NCBI GenBank assembly: GCA_025937835.1
Contig: JAICQO010000001.1
Location: forward strand, 98,536 to 162,535
DNA length: 64,000 bases
Direction of reading: 5' to 3'
Source: Polyangiaceae bacterium
GTDB lineage: Bacteria; Myxococcota_A; Polyangia; Polyangiales; Polyangiaceae
Both the position numbers and the translations under genes were made by a program. The notes beneath the pieces are model-generated. The model had not been told where the DNA came from. It saw nothing but the letters and a program-made list of their open reading frames with translations, and did no database searches. Below are positions 8,464 through 16,080 of this stretch, piece by piece (positions within the stretch are counted from its first letter, which is position 1; each line of letters opens with the position of its first letter).

Positions 8464-9365
8464 CAGCGCCCTCCGAGCAGGCGCTCGAGCTGCGGCAGGT
8501 ACGCGGACCTTGGATAACGCGCCCGGAACGCGTCCGCGCGCGCCTGCGCCTCGGCGTCGCGCCGGAGCCTGGCCAGCGCCGAAATGGCGATGAAGTCCCG
8601 CTCCTGCGCGTAGGTCCCGTGCGGGTATTCGGCGCCGTAGCGCCGCGTGAGCCCGAGCGCGCGCTCCGGATCGCTCGACAGGGCGCGGCGGGCTTCTTTC
8701 AAAAGCTCGACCTCGCTCGACGCCGGCGCGCGACGGAGCTCCGTTCCGGCGTTGGCCTCACCCGTCACGGCTTTCGCGACCGGCGCGGGGGGCGGCGCTT
8801 CGCCGTCGCTCGTAAAGGGCGCTTCGCTGGTTGGAACGGCGGACGCGGGCGCGGGCTCGGCGAGCTTGCGCGGAGCGGGATCACGGCGCACGACCGGCGG
8901 GGGCTGTGCGGCTTCCGCAAGCTGCTCGTCTGGCGGCTCCGGAGGTTCCACGATTCGCGCGCGCGGCGCGGGCGCCGCCTGCTCTTCACCCGTTTCGGGC
9001 GCTGCGCGCTCGGGCGCGGGAGCGCTCGTCACCGCGACCGAAGGCCGCGCCGGCGGAGCGCTCGGCTGCGTCGCGTCTTTGCCGGGAAGAGCCAGCGCCA
9101 GCGTCAACACCACGCCTCCGGTCGCAAGCGCGCCCCCAACGCCTTTCAACCACAGCGAGCTCGAAGGCGGTGAGGGCGGAGCTGCCGCCGTCTCCGCTGT
9201 CGGTTTGACGCCGCTCGGCTCCGTCGTCGGCAGGCCGAGCTCGGCGAGGCGCTCGCCGATGGCCGCGAGCCGCTCGGGCGTGGGAAGGTGACTTCGCGCC
9301 GCGCCCAGGCTTTGCGCGAGCTCCGGGTCAGCAGATTCGAAGAGTCGCTTCGGCCCCGAGGTCAC
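8463..9365 (-). CDS. Single-span membrane protein with C-terminal TPR-like repeats (sigma-cassette partner)
   Basis: 300 residues. A cytosolic N-terminus of 70 residues precedes one membrane helix (about 71-95), then a long Pro/Ala/Glu-rich periplasmic linker and a C-terminal TPR-like helical domain (ALGLTRRYGAEYPHGTYAQE). There is no zinc anti-sigma motif. Its start (GTG 9365) overlaps the sigma factor stop as GTGA, so an anti-sigma or sigma-modulating role is the natural inference. Counterparts with the same layout lie at 21412-22692 (with an added FecR domain) and 61893-62558. Confidence 0.82.
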   Translation of the reverse strand: MTSGPKRLFESADPELAQSLGAARSHLPTPERLAAIGERLAELGLPTTEPSGVKPTAETAAAPPSPPSSSLWLKGVGGALATGGVVLTLALALPGKDATQPSAPPARPSVAVTSAPAPERAAPETGEEQAAPAPRARIVEPPEPPDEQLAEAAQPPPVVRRDPAPRKLAEPAPASAVPTSEAPFTSDGEAPPPAPVAKAVTGEANAGTELRRAPASSEVELLKEARRALSSDPERALGLTRRYGAEYPHGTYAQERDFIAISALARLRRDAEAQARADAFRARYPRSAYLPQLERLLGGR

Positions 9366-9973
9366 GGTGCCCCTCCCTGCCCCGCGCGCCGGAAGTGCGC
9401 TTCGACGTGAGCGCGCGCGGAACGCAGCCGCGAATACACCGTTTGTAAGGGACAGCCCAACGCCTCGGCGGTCTCCCGCAACGTGAGCTCCTCGATCTCG
9501 TACAACACGAACGCGCCGCGCTGCTCTTCGTCGAGCTCGTCCAGCACTCGCTTGAGACGACCGAACAGCAGCGAGGCTTCGAGCTGGTTGTGCTGTGAAG
9601 CGGCGAGCACCGAGTCCGGCACTTCGGGAACGGCGACCTCGTGGCGCACGCGGGCGCTTCTTCGGTAGTCGGAGGCGACGCGCAGGCAGATCGCGTACAG
9701 CCAGCTGCGCAGCGAGCGCCCGTCGAACTCACGAAGCCGGCGATGAACGACCAAGAAGACTTCCTGCAGCGCGTCATCCACGTCCGCCGGCCGCACACCG
9801 AGGCCCGCCAGCGCCCGCCACAAGAACCGCGCATGTTCTTGAAAAATCTCGGCAAATGACGGAACCAGAGCCGTTTGCTCCGAGCGTTCCGACACGGCCG
9901 TCACATTCGTGAATGGATTCAGCGCGCGATCTTTATGATCGACCCCGGTTGGAGGAGCAACCCGCGGGCTCAT
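9362..9973 (-). CDS. ECF-family RNA polymerase sigma factor
   Basis: 203 residues. Region 2 lies at about 38-105 (FAEIFQEHARFLW, DVDDALQEVFLVV, SWLYAICLRVASDYRR). Region 4 lies at about 145-195, with the helix-turn-helix LTLRETAEALGCPLQTVYSRLRSAR. I start at ATG 9973 because it overlaps the stop of the upstream outer-membrane-type gene (ATGA); the longer open frame further upstream runs antiparallel to nothing recognisable and is antisense-like. It directs transcription of an unknown regulon and is coupled to the membrane TPR protein downstream. One of three such sigma genes in the window. Confidence 0.93.
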   Translation of the reverse strand: MSPRVAPPTGVDHKDRALNPFTNVTAVSERSEQTALVPSFAEIFQEHARFLWRALAGLGVRPADVDDALQEVFLVVHRRLREFDGRSLRSWLYAICLRVASDYRRSARVRHEVAVPEVPDSVLAASQHNQLEASLLFGRLKRVLDELDEEQRGAFVLYEIEELTLRETAEALGCPLQTVYSRLRSARAHVEAHFRRAGQGGAP

Positions 9974-10947
9974 AGCTCGAGCGCGGCTCCAAGCCCGAGC
10001 CGGGGGCAGACCGCGGACGGCTGAAACGCCGTGCGACGCTCGCCGTCGAGCCGATACGTGAACCGCTCGCGGTCGTGGGGAATGAGCGCTCCACCGCTCG
10101 CAACGAGCCAGAGCCGCTGCGTGACCCGCAGCCGAGCTTCGGCGACGGCGGTGGTCGCGAGAAAGCGACGCGAATCTCCGGTGTTCGAGTCCAAGCCATC
10201 GGTGTCGGTCGAAAGCGACCCCCAATCGAACCCGAGACAGACCAATGCGGCGAAGCGCTCCCCGCGAAAGCCGGGACACAGAGCTGCGCCGCCAGCGTAA
10301 ACCCCGAATCGCGCCTCGGCCGGGCCGAGCTCGCGCGCTCGCGGCCACAGCCCCACCACGTGCCCGCGCACACCGAGCCAGCGCAGCGCGCGCAGCTCGG
10401 CGCCGAAGTCGAGCCCCAGCGTCGGCTCGGGCAGCGCGCCGCTCACGCCCACCGCGGAGAGCGCGAGCTCGAAGCGCCGGAAAGCGGGCTCGGGAGCGTG
10501 CTTTTCGCGGGGACGCTCGGGTTCGGGCTCTGGTTCCGGTTCTGATTCTGGTTCTGGCAGCGGCTCGCTGTCGACCATCAGCGCGACCGCAAAGGCGAGC
10601 GGCTCGTCGAGCGTGGAACAGCTCGCACCCTCGCTCACCAGCTCGCGCTCTCCGAGGACCCGCGAGCCATCTCGCACGCGGATCAGCGCGCGAAACCCGA
10701 CGCCTTCGCGCGCGCCGACCCAGACGACCACTTCGCGATCGGCGGGCGGGCGCGAGAACGCTTCACGGCCGAGCGACTCCGAAACCGCGCGCGAGAGCCC
10801 GCGTTGCCCGAGACAACCACTCTCGGGCCCCGCTCCGAGCCAGCGCAACGAGATCGTCGGCTCCGCCGCCCTGCCGCTCGACGCGGCCAGAAGCGCCGCA
10901 AGCAGCGCCGCGCAGCCCAGCCAGGGGCGAGAGCCGTCAGCGCGCAT
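9970..10947 (-). CDS. Exported two-domain protein, probable outer-membrane component of a sigma cassette
   Basis: 325 residues with a cleavable signal (LLAALLAASSGRAAE). The N-terminal domain (about 30-125) has two conserved cysteines (ESGCLG and ASCSTL). A Pro-Glu repeat linker (EPEPEPEPE, about 128-150) follows. The C-terminal 170 residues alternate small and aromatic residues (LGLDFGAELRALRWLGVRGHVVGLW), as in small outer-membrane beta-barrels. The same order and the same two-cysteine N-domain occur at 60151-61248. It lies 23 bases downstream of the Gly-rich lipoprotein gene and overlaps the sigma gene by four bases. It may sense or transmit an envelope signal; this is inference from context. 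Confidence 0.75.
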   Translation of the reverse strand: MRADGSRPWLGCAALLAALLAASSGRAAEPTISLRWLGAGPESGCLGQRGLSRAVSESLGREAFSRPPADREVVVWVGAREGVGFRALIRVRDGSRVLGERELVSEGASCSTLDEPLAFAVALMVDSEPLPEPESEPEPEPEPERPREKHAPEPAFRRFELALSAVGVSGALPEPTLGLDFGAELRALRWLGVRGHVVGLWPRARELGPAEARFGVYAGGAALCPGFRGERFAALVCLGFDWGSLSTDTDGLDSNTGDSRRFLATTAVAEARLRVTQRLWLVASGGALIPHDRERFTYRLDGERRTAFQPSAVCPRLGLGAALEL

Positions 10948-10970
10948 GCGGATGAGCGACGTATATCATC

Positions 10971-11612
10971 TCATTCGGAGCGCTCCATGCAGGCCCAGGT
11001 TCCCTTCTCGCAGCGACACAGCTCGGCTTCGTAATCGCACATCCCCTTGCCCTCGCAGGCGGTGCCCGGCTCCGGAACCTCGTCGGGACAGATCACCTCG
11101 TTCCCGCCTGGGCCCGCGCCACCTTCGGGAGGCGGCGGCGGCTCGGCCTTGCCGCCGGCCCCGCCCATCGCGACAGGCTCGGCCTTGCCCCCTTCGCCGC
11201 CGGCTTGGGGAGGCTCACCCTTTGCCGGCGCGCCGCCTTCTCCGCCCTTGCCGGGGGCGCCCGCTTCGCCAGGTGGGTCCGCCTTGCCACCGCTGCCGCC
11301 CTCGCCCGGATCCGGGGCGCCAGCCACGGGTGGGACCGGCAGCGGTGGGACCCCAGCCATTCCGCCGTCTTCACCGGGAGAGCCCGCCACGTCACCCGCT
11401 CCCGCGAAGCCGAATGCTCCTCCGCGCACGAGCCCGCCGCCCGTGCTCGCCCCGGCACGCGCACCGCCGGAGCCGCCGCTCAGCGAGCCGCCAGGGCGTC
11501 CGCCGCCGCCTCCGGTCTCGGAAAAATCCGTATCGGTGTCTCCGCCGCACGCGGACAAGCCAACCGCAACCATCGCGAAGCACGCGAGCCAATCGGACTG
11601 AGTCAGACGCAT
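10971..11612 (-). CDS. Gly-rich surface lipoprotein
   Basis: 213 residues starting at ATG 11612 with AAAGG upstream. The lipobox is LSAC. About 120 residues of Gly/Ala/Pro/Lys-rich linker follow (GGEGGKAEP-type units), then a compact 55-residue C-terminal domain with five cysteines (CPDEVPEPGTACEGKGMC, CRCEKGTWAC). That tail resembles small extracellular Cys-rich domains but I cannot name it. First gene of the seven-gene minus-strand run; an open frame extends 21 codons further upstream but lacks a signal peptide at its start. Confidence 0.75.
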   Translation of the reverse strand: MRLTQSDWLACFAMVAVGLSACGGDTDTDFSETGGGGGRPGGSLSGGSGGARAGASTGGGLVRGGAFGFAGAGDVAGSPGEDGGMAGVPPLPVPPVAGAPDPGEGGSGGKADPPGEAGAPGKGGEGGAPAKGEPPQAGGEGGKAEPVAMGGAGGKAEPPPPPEGGAGPGGNEVICPDEVPEPGTACEGKGMCDYEAELCRCEKGTWACMERSE

Positions 11613-11793
11613 GAAACCTTTTCTGGCGCGCAAGTGCAGCGCGCGCCCAGTGGTTGAGATGGAGGGTCCGCTCACGTTTTCTGAAGAAATCCGAGCCGGC
11701 CCGAGACTCAGCGCGCCTGAACTCTTTTAGTCCCGCAGGGAGGACAGTAATGCCCACTTCTACAGGGCGGCTGCACCACCTACTTCTAGCCAC
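11613..11793. promoter_or_regulatory. Divergent promoter region
   Basis: 181 bases between the minus-strand lipoprotein gene (start 11612) and the plus-strand SGNH hydrolase gene (start 11794), so it must hold both promoters. TTTTCTGAAGAAA occurs near 11680, similar to elements in other promoter gaps here. TGAAC at 11718-11722 is followed by CAGG at 11736, as upstream of 20780 and 34025. No confident -35/-10 pair was found. Confidence 0.5.
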
Positions 11794-12870
11794 ATGATTT
11801 GGAAGCACACGGGTCGTCTCGGTATCCTCTTGGCCGCGGGTTTCGCGGGTTTCGGTTCGACCACGGCCTGCTCATCGGATTCGGGCGACGGCACCGGGAC
11901 CGGCGGCGCGAGCCCCGTGGGTACAGGCGGTGTCACAGGCGGTAGCATCAACACCGGCGGCACCGCGACCGGTGGCACCGCAACGGGTGGCACCGCAACG
12001 GGCGGAAAACCCAGCACCGGCGGCGCGGCGCCCGTCACGGGCGGCGCGATGGGCACGACGGGCGGTGCGCCCGGCGGCTCTCCGGGCGGGGGCGGAACCA
12101 CGGGCGGCGTGGCACCCGGCGGCTCAGGCGGCGTGCCCGCAGCGGGAGCCGGCGGCTCGGCGGCGGGAGCTCCGGCCGGGGGCAAGGGCGGGGCGGCCGC
12201 AGGCGCTGGCGGCTCGGCTGCTGGGAGCGGCGGCGGTGGTGCCAGCGGCGGTAAGTCGTCCGGCATGTGCGAGAAGGGCCGCATCAAAGGCAGCGAGGTC
12301 GTGATTATGGGCGAGTCGTTCTATGCGATCGCGCCTCAATACATCCAGAACGTGATCCAGAAGCTCGCCCGAGAAGCCGGCGCTCTCGACGCGAACGAGA
12401 GCTACCGCAACGTGGCGGTCAGCGGGCAGAACATGGCCTACATCGCGAATCAGGAGTGGACCGCGGCCACGCAGGGCAACGCGGCCGTCAAGTTCGTCAT
12501 CATGGATGGCGGCGGCATCGACTGCCTCGCGTCCAACGGCGCGGCGTGCTCCTCGTGTCCCGGCACGTTCGAGGATCTGCTCGAGAGAATGGCCGACTAT
12601 GGCGTGGAAGACGTCATCTACACGCGCTATCCGGAGCCCGGGAACCCGCCCGGCTCGAACGCGAGCCTCAAGATGTGCCTCGACGCCACCATGCCGAACA
12701 TGGAGACCGTGTGTAAGGCCTCCACGGCGCCTCGCTGCCACTGGCTCGATCTGAGGCCGGTTTGGATGAATGGCGACACGACGGACGGCCTGCACCCGAC
12801 ACAGTCGGGCGGTGATCACGTGGGAGGCCTCATCTGGTCCGAAATGGTAAAGCTCTGCCTCGCCCAGTAA
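11794..12870 (+). CDS. Lipoprotein SGNH/GDSL-type hydrolase
   Basis: 358 residues. Signal with lipobox TTAC, then about 125 residues of Gly/Thr-rich linker (GGTATGGTATGG repeats). The catalytic domain covers about 155-358. VIMGESFYAI is the block-I GxS nucleophile region (GES in place of GDS). DGGGIDC sits where block III is expected, and DGLHPTQSGG provides the block-V D-x-x-H. SGNH enzymes deacylate carbohydrates or lipids; in this neighbourhood a carbohydrate esterase is plausible. Divergent from the sigma-cassette operon. Confidence 0.8.
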   Translation: MIWKHTGRLGILLAAGFAGFGSTTACSSDSGDGTGTGGASPVGTGGVTGGSINTGGTATGGTATGGTATGGKPSTGGAAPVTGGAMGTTGGAPGGSPGGGGTTGGVAPGGSGGVPAAGAGGSAAGAPAGGKGGAAAGAGGSAAGSGGGGASGGKSSGMCEKGRIKGSEVVIMGESFYAIAPQYIQNVIQKLAREAGALDANESYRNVAVSGQNMAYIANQEWTAATQGNAAVKFVIMDGGGIDCLASNGAACSSCPGTFEDLLERMADYGVEDVIYTRYPEPGNPPGSNASLKMCLDATMPNMETVCKASTAPRCHWLDLRPVWMNGDTTDGLHPTQSGGDHVGGLIWSEMVKLCLAQ

Positions 12871-12877
12871 TCACCTC

Positions 12878-13363
12878 ATGCTGTCTCGCCTGGCTACGAC
12901 CCTCACCATCGCAACACTGGCGCTCATCGGTTGCGGCTCCGACGCCGATCCCGAACCCACTCCGGCCCCGACGGGGTCGGCCCCAATAGGGCCGCCGCCT
13001 GAGCCCTTCGCTATCAACGGGTCGTGGCTGTACCTCGGGCCGTCCGACGTTCCGCACACGCTCGCGATCAGCTCGGGCTCGATGGTTTACACCGACGTTG
13101 ACGGAAATTGGTCGTCGAGCTGGAACATTCAGACCTACGACGACACGCTCAAGCACTTTCAGGTCGTATTCAGCTCGGGCTCGGGGTCATACCGGCCGAT
13201 GGGGCAGATGCAGATGAGCGGAGCGTACGAGGTGACGGGTACGCTTCTCACGGTGCAGCTCGCAGACGGCCTGGCCTCGTACCCGCCGCTGCAGGGCGCA
13301 GGAACCTGCACGGGGACGGACGGCACGCCCGTCCCCAATTGCAGGTTGTACATCAAGCAATAG
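12878..13363 (+). CDS. Small lipoprotein of unknown function
   Basis: 161 residues; signal with lipobox LIGC, a Pro-rich linker, then a beta-rich domain (GSWLYLGPSDVPHTLAI … GAYEVTGTLLTVQLADG) that resembles lipocalin-like or META-type barrels in its strand pattern only. It starts 7 bases after the SGNH hydrolase stop, so the two are probably co-transcribed. Two cysteines near the end may form a disulphide. Not recognised. Confidence 0.7.
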   Translation: MLSRLATTLTIATLALIGCGSDADPEPTPAPTGSAPIGPPPEPFAINGSWLYLGPSDVPHTLAISSGSMVYTDVDGNWSSSWNIQTYDDTLKHFQVVFSSGSGSYRPMGQMQMSGAYEVTGTLLTVQLADGLASYPPLQGAGTCTGTDGTPVPNCRLYIKQ

Positions 13364-13420
13364 TGCGGGCGCGAAGGCTCGGGCCGGGCGCAGCTGCCGC
13401 TCGCTCGAGCGGCGCGAGCG

Positions 13421-13583
13421 TGCCCAGAATTTCAGGGACCGCCCGCGCGGCAAGTTTGCGGTTTTGGTGAGGCAATCGCTCCGCACCGGAGCGGAGCGTA
13501 CGAGGGTACGTCAGCACCGGGGCGGAGCGAAAACGAAGCCAACCCGAAATCGCCGGGCGTGGTGGAAGCTAAAGATACCGGGA
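13421..13583. repeat. Dispersed intergenic repeat, copy 1 (inverted relative to copy 2)
   Basis: The reverse complement of this segment matches 24790-24925 almost base for base at both ends (CGGTATCTTTAGCTTCCACCA, then GCAAACTTGCC / CCAAACTTGCC and GGGC). The middle differs by some 20 bases. The flanks are partly complementary, so each copy can fold into one long imperfect hairpin; copy 1 also has CGCTCCGC-accgga-GCGGAGCG near its centre. It lies between two convergent genes and overlaps the 3' end of the GH16 gene by 15 bases. Confidence 0.8.
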
Positions 13584-14516
13584 ATGGCGGCGCGAGCGCC
13601 GGCCCAGCCACATCAGGGCTGCTACCCCGAACAGGGCCGAAAGGTTCGAGCGGCTGCCGCCGGGCGTCATGCTGCATCCGCCGTCGTCACTGCTCGACGA
13701 CGAAGCCGGTGTCGCAGGTGCAGCCGCAGCGCCGCCCGCGCCCCCGCCTGCCGCAGGGACGGTGGGCACGCCCACGCTCGAGCCACCGCCGTCGTTCGCC
13801 AGCGCGAGCACGGCGTTGCCGTCGGCGATGGTCACGTTGCGCGGGTCGTGCGTGGACTTGTTTTTCGGCGACGGCCAGCTGCCGGTGAGCCAGCGCGAAG
13901 CGAGCGGGCCGGCGTCGAAGTCGTCGCGCCATTCGACGGTGAAGGTACCGTTTGCGTACGACGAGTATTGGACCCAATCGATGTTCTGATAGACGGGCAG
14001 GATCGACGGGCTGAAGTTGCCACCGAACGAGGCATCACCGGGCCAGACGTTGAAGCGGATCTGCATGCCGGCAGTCGCGTTGTCCGCGTACGCTTTGGCG
14101 GTTTCACCGACCTCGCGACGAAGCTCCGTGCCGTCGACGAACCAGGCAATGTACTCGGGAGTCCACTCGTACGTGTACGTGTGGAACGCGCTGCACAGGT
14201 CCGTGAACTGCGTGTACTTCTGCGGATGCACCGCGCCGGGGTTACCGAAGAACGCGTTCGTCTCGAGGTGGCAGTCCGCGCCGAGCGTCTCGAAGTCGAG
14301 CTCGTTCCAGAACGTACCGGAGATCTCGGAGCCGTCCTTCCACAAGAAGAACGAGCTCACCACCCCGTCGCCGCCGGCAAAGCGCAGCCGGGCTTCGAAG
14401 CGACCGTACTGGTACGCGGCGCCCGTGTAGAGCTCGGCGCTCGTTACGGCCAGCGCGGGTCGCGGCGTGAGGGTGGCAGCTAGGACGCCCAGAGCAGTCA
14501 GAGTCAGGAATTTCAT
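13569..14516 (-). CDS. Secreted GH16 beta-glucanase with MYXO-CTERM-like tail
   Basis: 315 residues from ATG 14516 (an ATG 21 bases upstream is the alternative). Sec signal ending PALAV, then a GH16 jelly-roll domain. The catalytic E-x-D-x-E motif is E72-L-D74-F-E76. GH16 enzymes cut beta-1,3/1,4-glucans or related galactans by retention. The C-terminus has GGC, a hydrophobic helix (LSALFGVAALMWLG) and a basic end (RRSRRHSRYL), the layout of myxobacterial MYXO-CTERM sorting signals, so surface anchoring is likely. It is a close paralogue of 30200-31504 and is divergent from the GH10 gene. Confidence 0.92.
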   Translation of the reverse strand: MKFLTLTALGVLAATLTPRPALAVTSAELYTGAAYQYGRFEARLRFAGGDGVVSSFFLWKDGSEISGTFWNELDFETLGADCHLETNAFFGNPGAVHPQKYTQFTDLCSAFHTYTYEWTPEYIAWFVDGTELRREVGETAKAYADNATAGMQIRFNVWPGDASFGGNFSPSILPVYQNIDWVQYSSYANGTFTVEWRDDFDAGPLASRWLTGSWPSPKNKSTHDPRNVTIADGNAVLALANDGGGSSVGVPTVPAAGGGAGGAAAAPATPASSSSSDDGGCSMTPGGSRSNLSALFGVAALMWLGRRSRRHSRYL

Positions 14517-14556
14517 GGCGGGGACCAAGCGTGCCAATAGCCGCTGCCGCCCGCCC

Positions 14557-14573
14557 CGAGTTCGCGTTTCTTG
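14557..14573 (-). promoter_or_regulatory. Motif shared by the two GH16 promoters, copy 1
   Basis: On the minus strand this reads CAAGAAACGCGAACTCG, 41-57 bases before the GH16 start. The second GH16 gene has CAAGAAATGCGAACACG (31534-31550) 30-46 bases before its start, 15 of 17 positions identical. It may be a regulator site or simply retained from the duplication. Confidence 0.4.
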
Positions 14574-14652
14574 AGAAACTTTCGGTCCTCACTGGCCGCG
14601 GCGCTGGGATTGACGGAATGGCGCGGACAACGCCACTGCCAGACAGCAAGGC

Positions 14653-15999
14653 ATGTTCCCAGAATCGCTCCGTCGCCACGCTTCTACGCTCGCCTGTTGC
14701 GCCTACGCAGCGCTCCTTCCCGGAGCTTGCTCGACGGACGACGGCTCCCCCGGCGCCGCATCCGGCGGCAACGCCACGGGTGGCGCCGTCCCCACCCCCA
14801 CGGGCGGTAACCGGCCGACGACCGGGGGGGTGAGCGCGACCCCCACCGGCGGAAGCCGGGCGTCGGGAGGAACCGCGACCGGAGGAACCGCGAACGGGGG
14901 GACAAACACCGGAGGGACGACCGCGGCGGCCGGTGGAGGGACGACCGGGGGCGGCGGCGTCGGTCCCGCGGGTGGGAGCGACCCGGGTGGTGCTGGAGCC
15001 AACACCGCGGGCAGCGCTGGCTACGCCGGCGGCGGCGCGGGTGGCGGCAACCCGGGCGGCGCGGGTGGGCGCGCCGAAGGCGGCGGCGGAGCCGGGGGCG
15101 GCGGTGGCGTCGGAGGCAGCGCGCCGCCGATCGGCAAGAAGTTCGTCGGCAACATCGACACGCGGACCCAGGTGCGCGCCGACTTCGTGAACTTCTGGAA
15201 TCAGTTCACGCCCGAGAACGCCGGCAAGTGGGGCAGCATCGAGCGCACGCGGGACGAGATGAATTGGACCGCGATGGATCGCATGTACGAGTATGCGAAG
15301 CAGCACAACATCGTGTTCAAACAGCACACGATGGTCTGGGGCAGCCAGCAGCCGTCGTGGCTCAACGGCCTGTCTCAAGAAGAGCAGCGCGCGGAGGTGG
15401 AAGAGTGGATCCGCCTGTTCTGCGAGCGCTACCCGGACACGAAGCTGATCGACGTCGTGAACGAGCCGCCGCCGCACACGACGCCGCCTTACGTGGCTGC
15501 GCTCGGCGGCTCGGGCTCGAGCGGCTACGACTGGATCGCCCAGGCCTTCAAGTGGACGCGCCAGTACTGCCCGAACGCGATCCTGCTCCTGAACGACTAC
15601 AACAACATCGAGTACCAGGCCGACAACGCGCGCACCATCGACATCGCGAAGAAGATCAAGGCCGCAGGGGCGCCCATCGACGCGGTCGGCGCGCAGGCGC
15701 ACGACGCCTACAAGATGTCGACGAACACCGTGCAAGGCTTCATCGACAAGATCATCTCGGAGACGGGGCTACCCGTGTACATCACCGAGTACGACATCGA
15801 TCTGGCCGACGACAACCAGCAGCGCAGCGTGATGCAGAGCCAGTTCACGATGTTCTGGAACCACGAGAAGATCCACGGCATCACCCTGTGGGGTTACGTC
15901 TCGGGCCAGACCTGGAAGGCCAACACCGGGATCATGTCGAGCAGCGGCACGCCGCGCCCGGCCATGACCTGGCTGCTGGATTTCCTGAAGATCGAGTGA
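14653..15999 (+). CDS. Lipoprotein GH10 endo-1,4-beta-xylanase
   Basis: 448 residues; lipobox PGAC near residue 26, about 130 residues of Gly/Thr linker, then a GH10 (beta/alpha)8 domain from about 155. Acid/base E271 lies in DVVNEPPP and nucleophile E379 in YITEYDID; WGSQQPSW and the conserved Trp-rich end (GITLWGYVSGQTW) are also present. It cleaves xylan backbones outside the cell. The domain is slightly short because there is no carbohydrate-binding module. Divergent from GH16 and convergent with GH30. Confidence 0.95.
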   Translation: MFPESLRRHASTLACCAYAALLPGACSTDDGSPGAASGGNATGGAVPTPTGGNRPTTGGVSATPTGGSRASGGTATGGTANGGTNTGGTTAAAGGGTTGGGGVGPAGGSDPGGAGANTAGSAGYAGGGAGGGNPGGAGGRAEGGGGAGGGGGVGGSAPPIGKKFVGNIDTRTQVRADFVNFWNQFTPENAGKWGSIERTRDEMNWTAMDRMYEYAKQHNIVFKQHTMVWGSQQPSWLNGLSQEEQRAEVEEWIRLFCERYPDTKLIDVVNEPPPHTTPPYVAALGGSGSSGYDWIAQAFKWTRQYCPNAILLLNDYNNIEYQADNARTIDIAKKIKAAGAPIDAVGAQAHDAYKMSTNTVQGFIDKIISETGLPVYITEYDIDLADDNQQRSVMQSQFTMFWNHEKIHGITLWGYVSGQTWKANTGIMSSSGTPRPAMTWLLDFLKIE

Positions 16000-16043
16000 G
16001 GACTGGGCCGCGGGCCCCCGTGCCGCGGCGGGCCCACGGCAGA

Positions 16044-16064
16044 GCGAGGGCGAAACGCCCTCGC
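16044..16064. terminator. Bidirectional stem-loop between GH10 and GH30
   Basis: GCGAGGGCG-AAA-CGCCCTCGC is a perfect 9-bp stem with a 3-base loop, placed midway between the converging stops at 15999 and 16081. There is no T-tract, as is common at high GC. Confidence 0.65.
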
Positions 16065-16080
16065 CCGCCGCTGCAGAGCC

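Noticed and set aside
6541..8517. Long plus-strand open frame of about 650 codons opposite the propeller lipoprotein
   Set aside because: It is an antisense by-product of high GC: Arg/Ala/Val-rich composition, no domain, and the minus strand carries a clear lipoprotein with recognisable repeats.
9974..10348. N-terminal extension of the first sigma factor
   Set aside because: Overlaps the exported two-domain gene in another frame; the ATGA junction at 9970-9973 gives a normal 203-residue ECF sigma.
11900..12250. GGxxxGG repeats that resemble a tandem repeat or CRISPR-like array
   Set aside because: They are codon-based Gly/Thr linkers in coding sequence, with no unit of constant length and no spacers; the same holds for the other lipoprotein genes.
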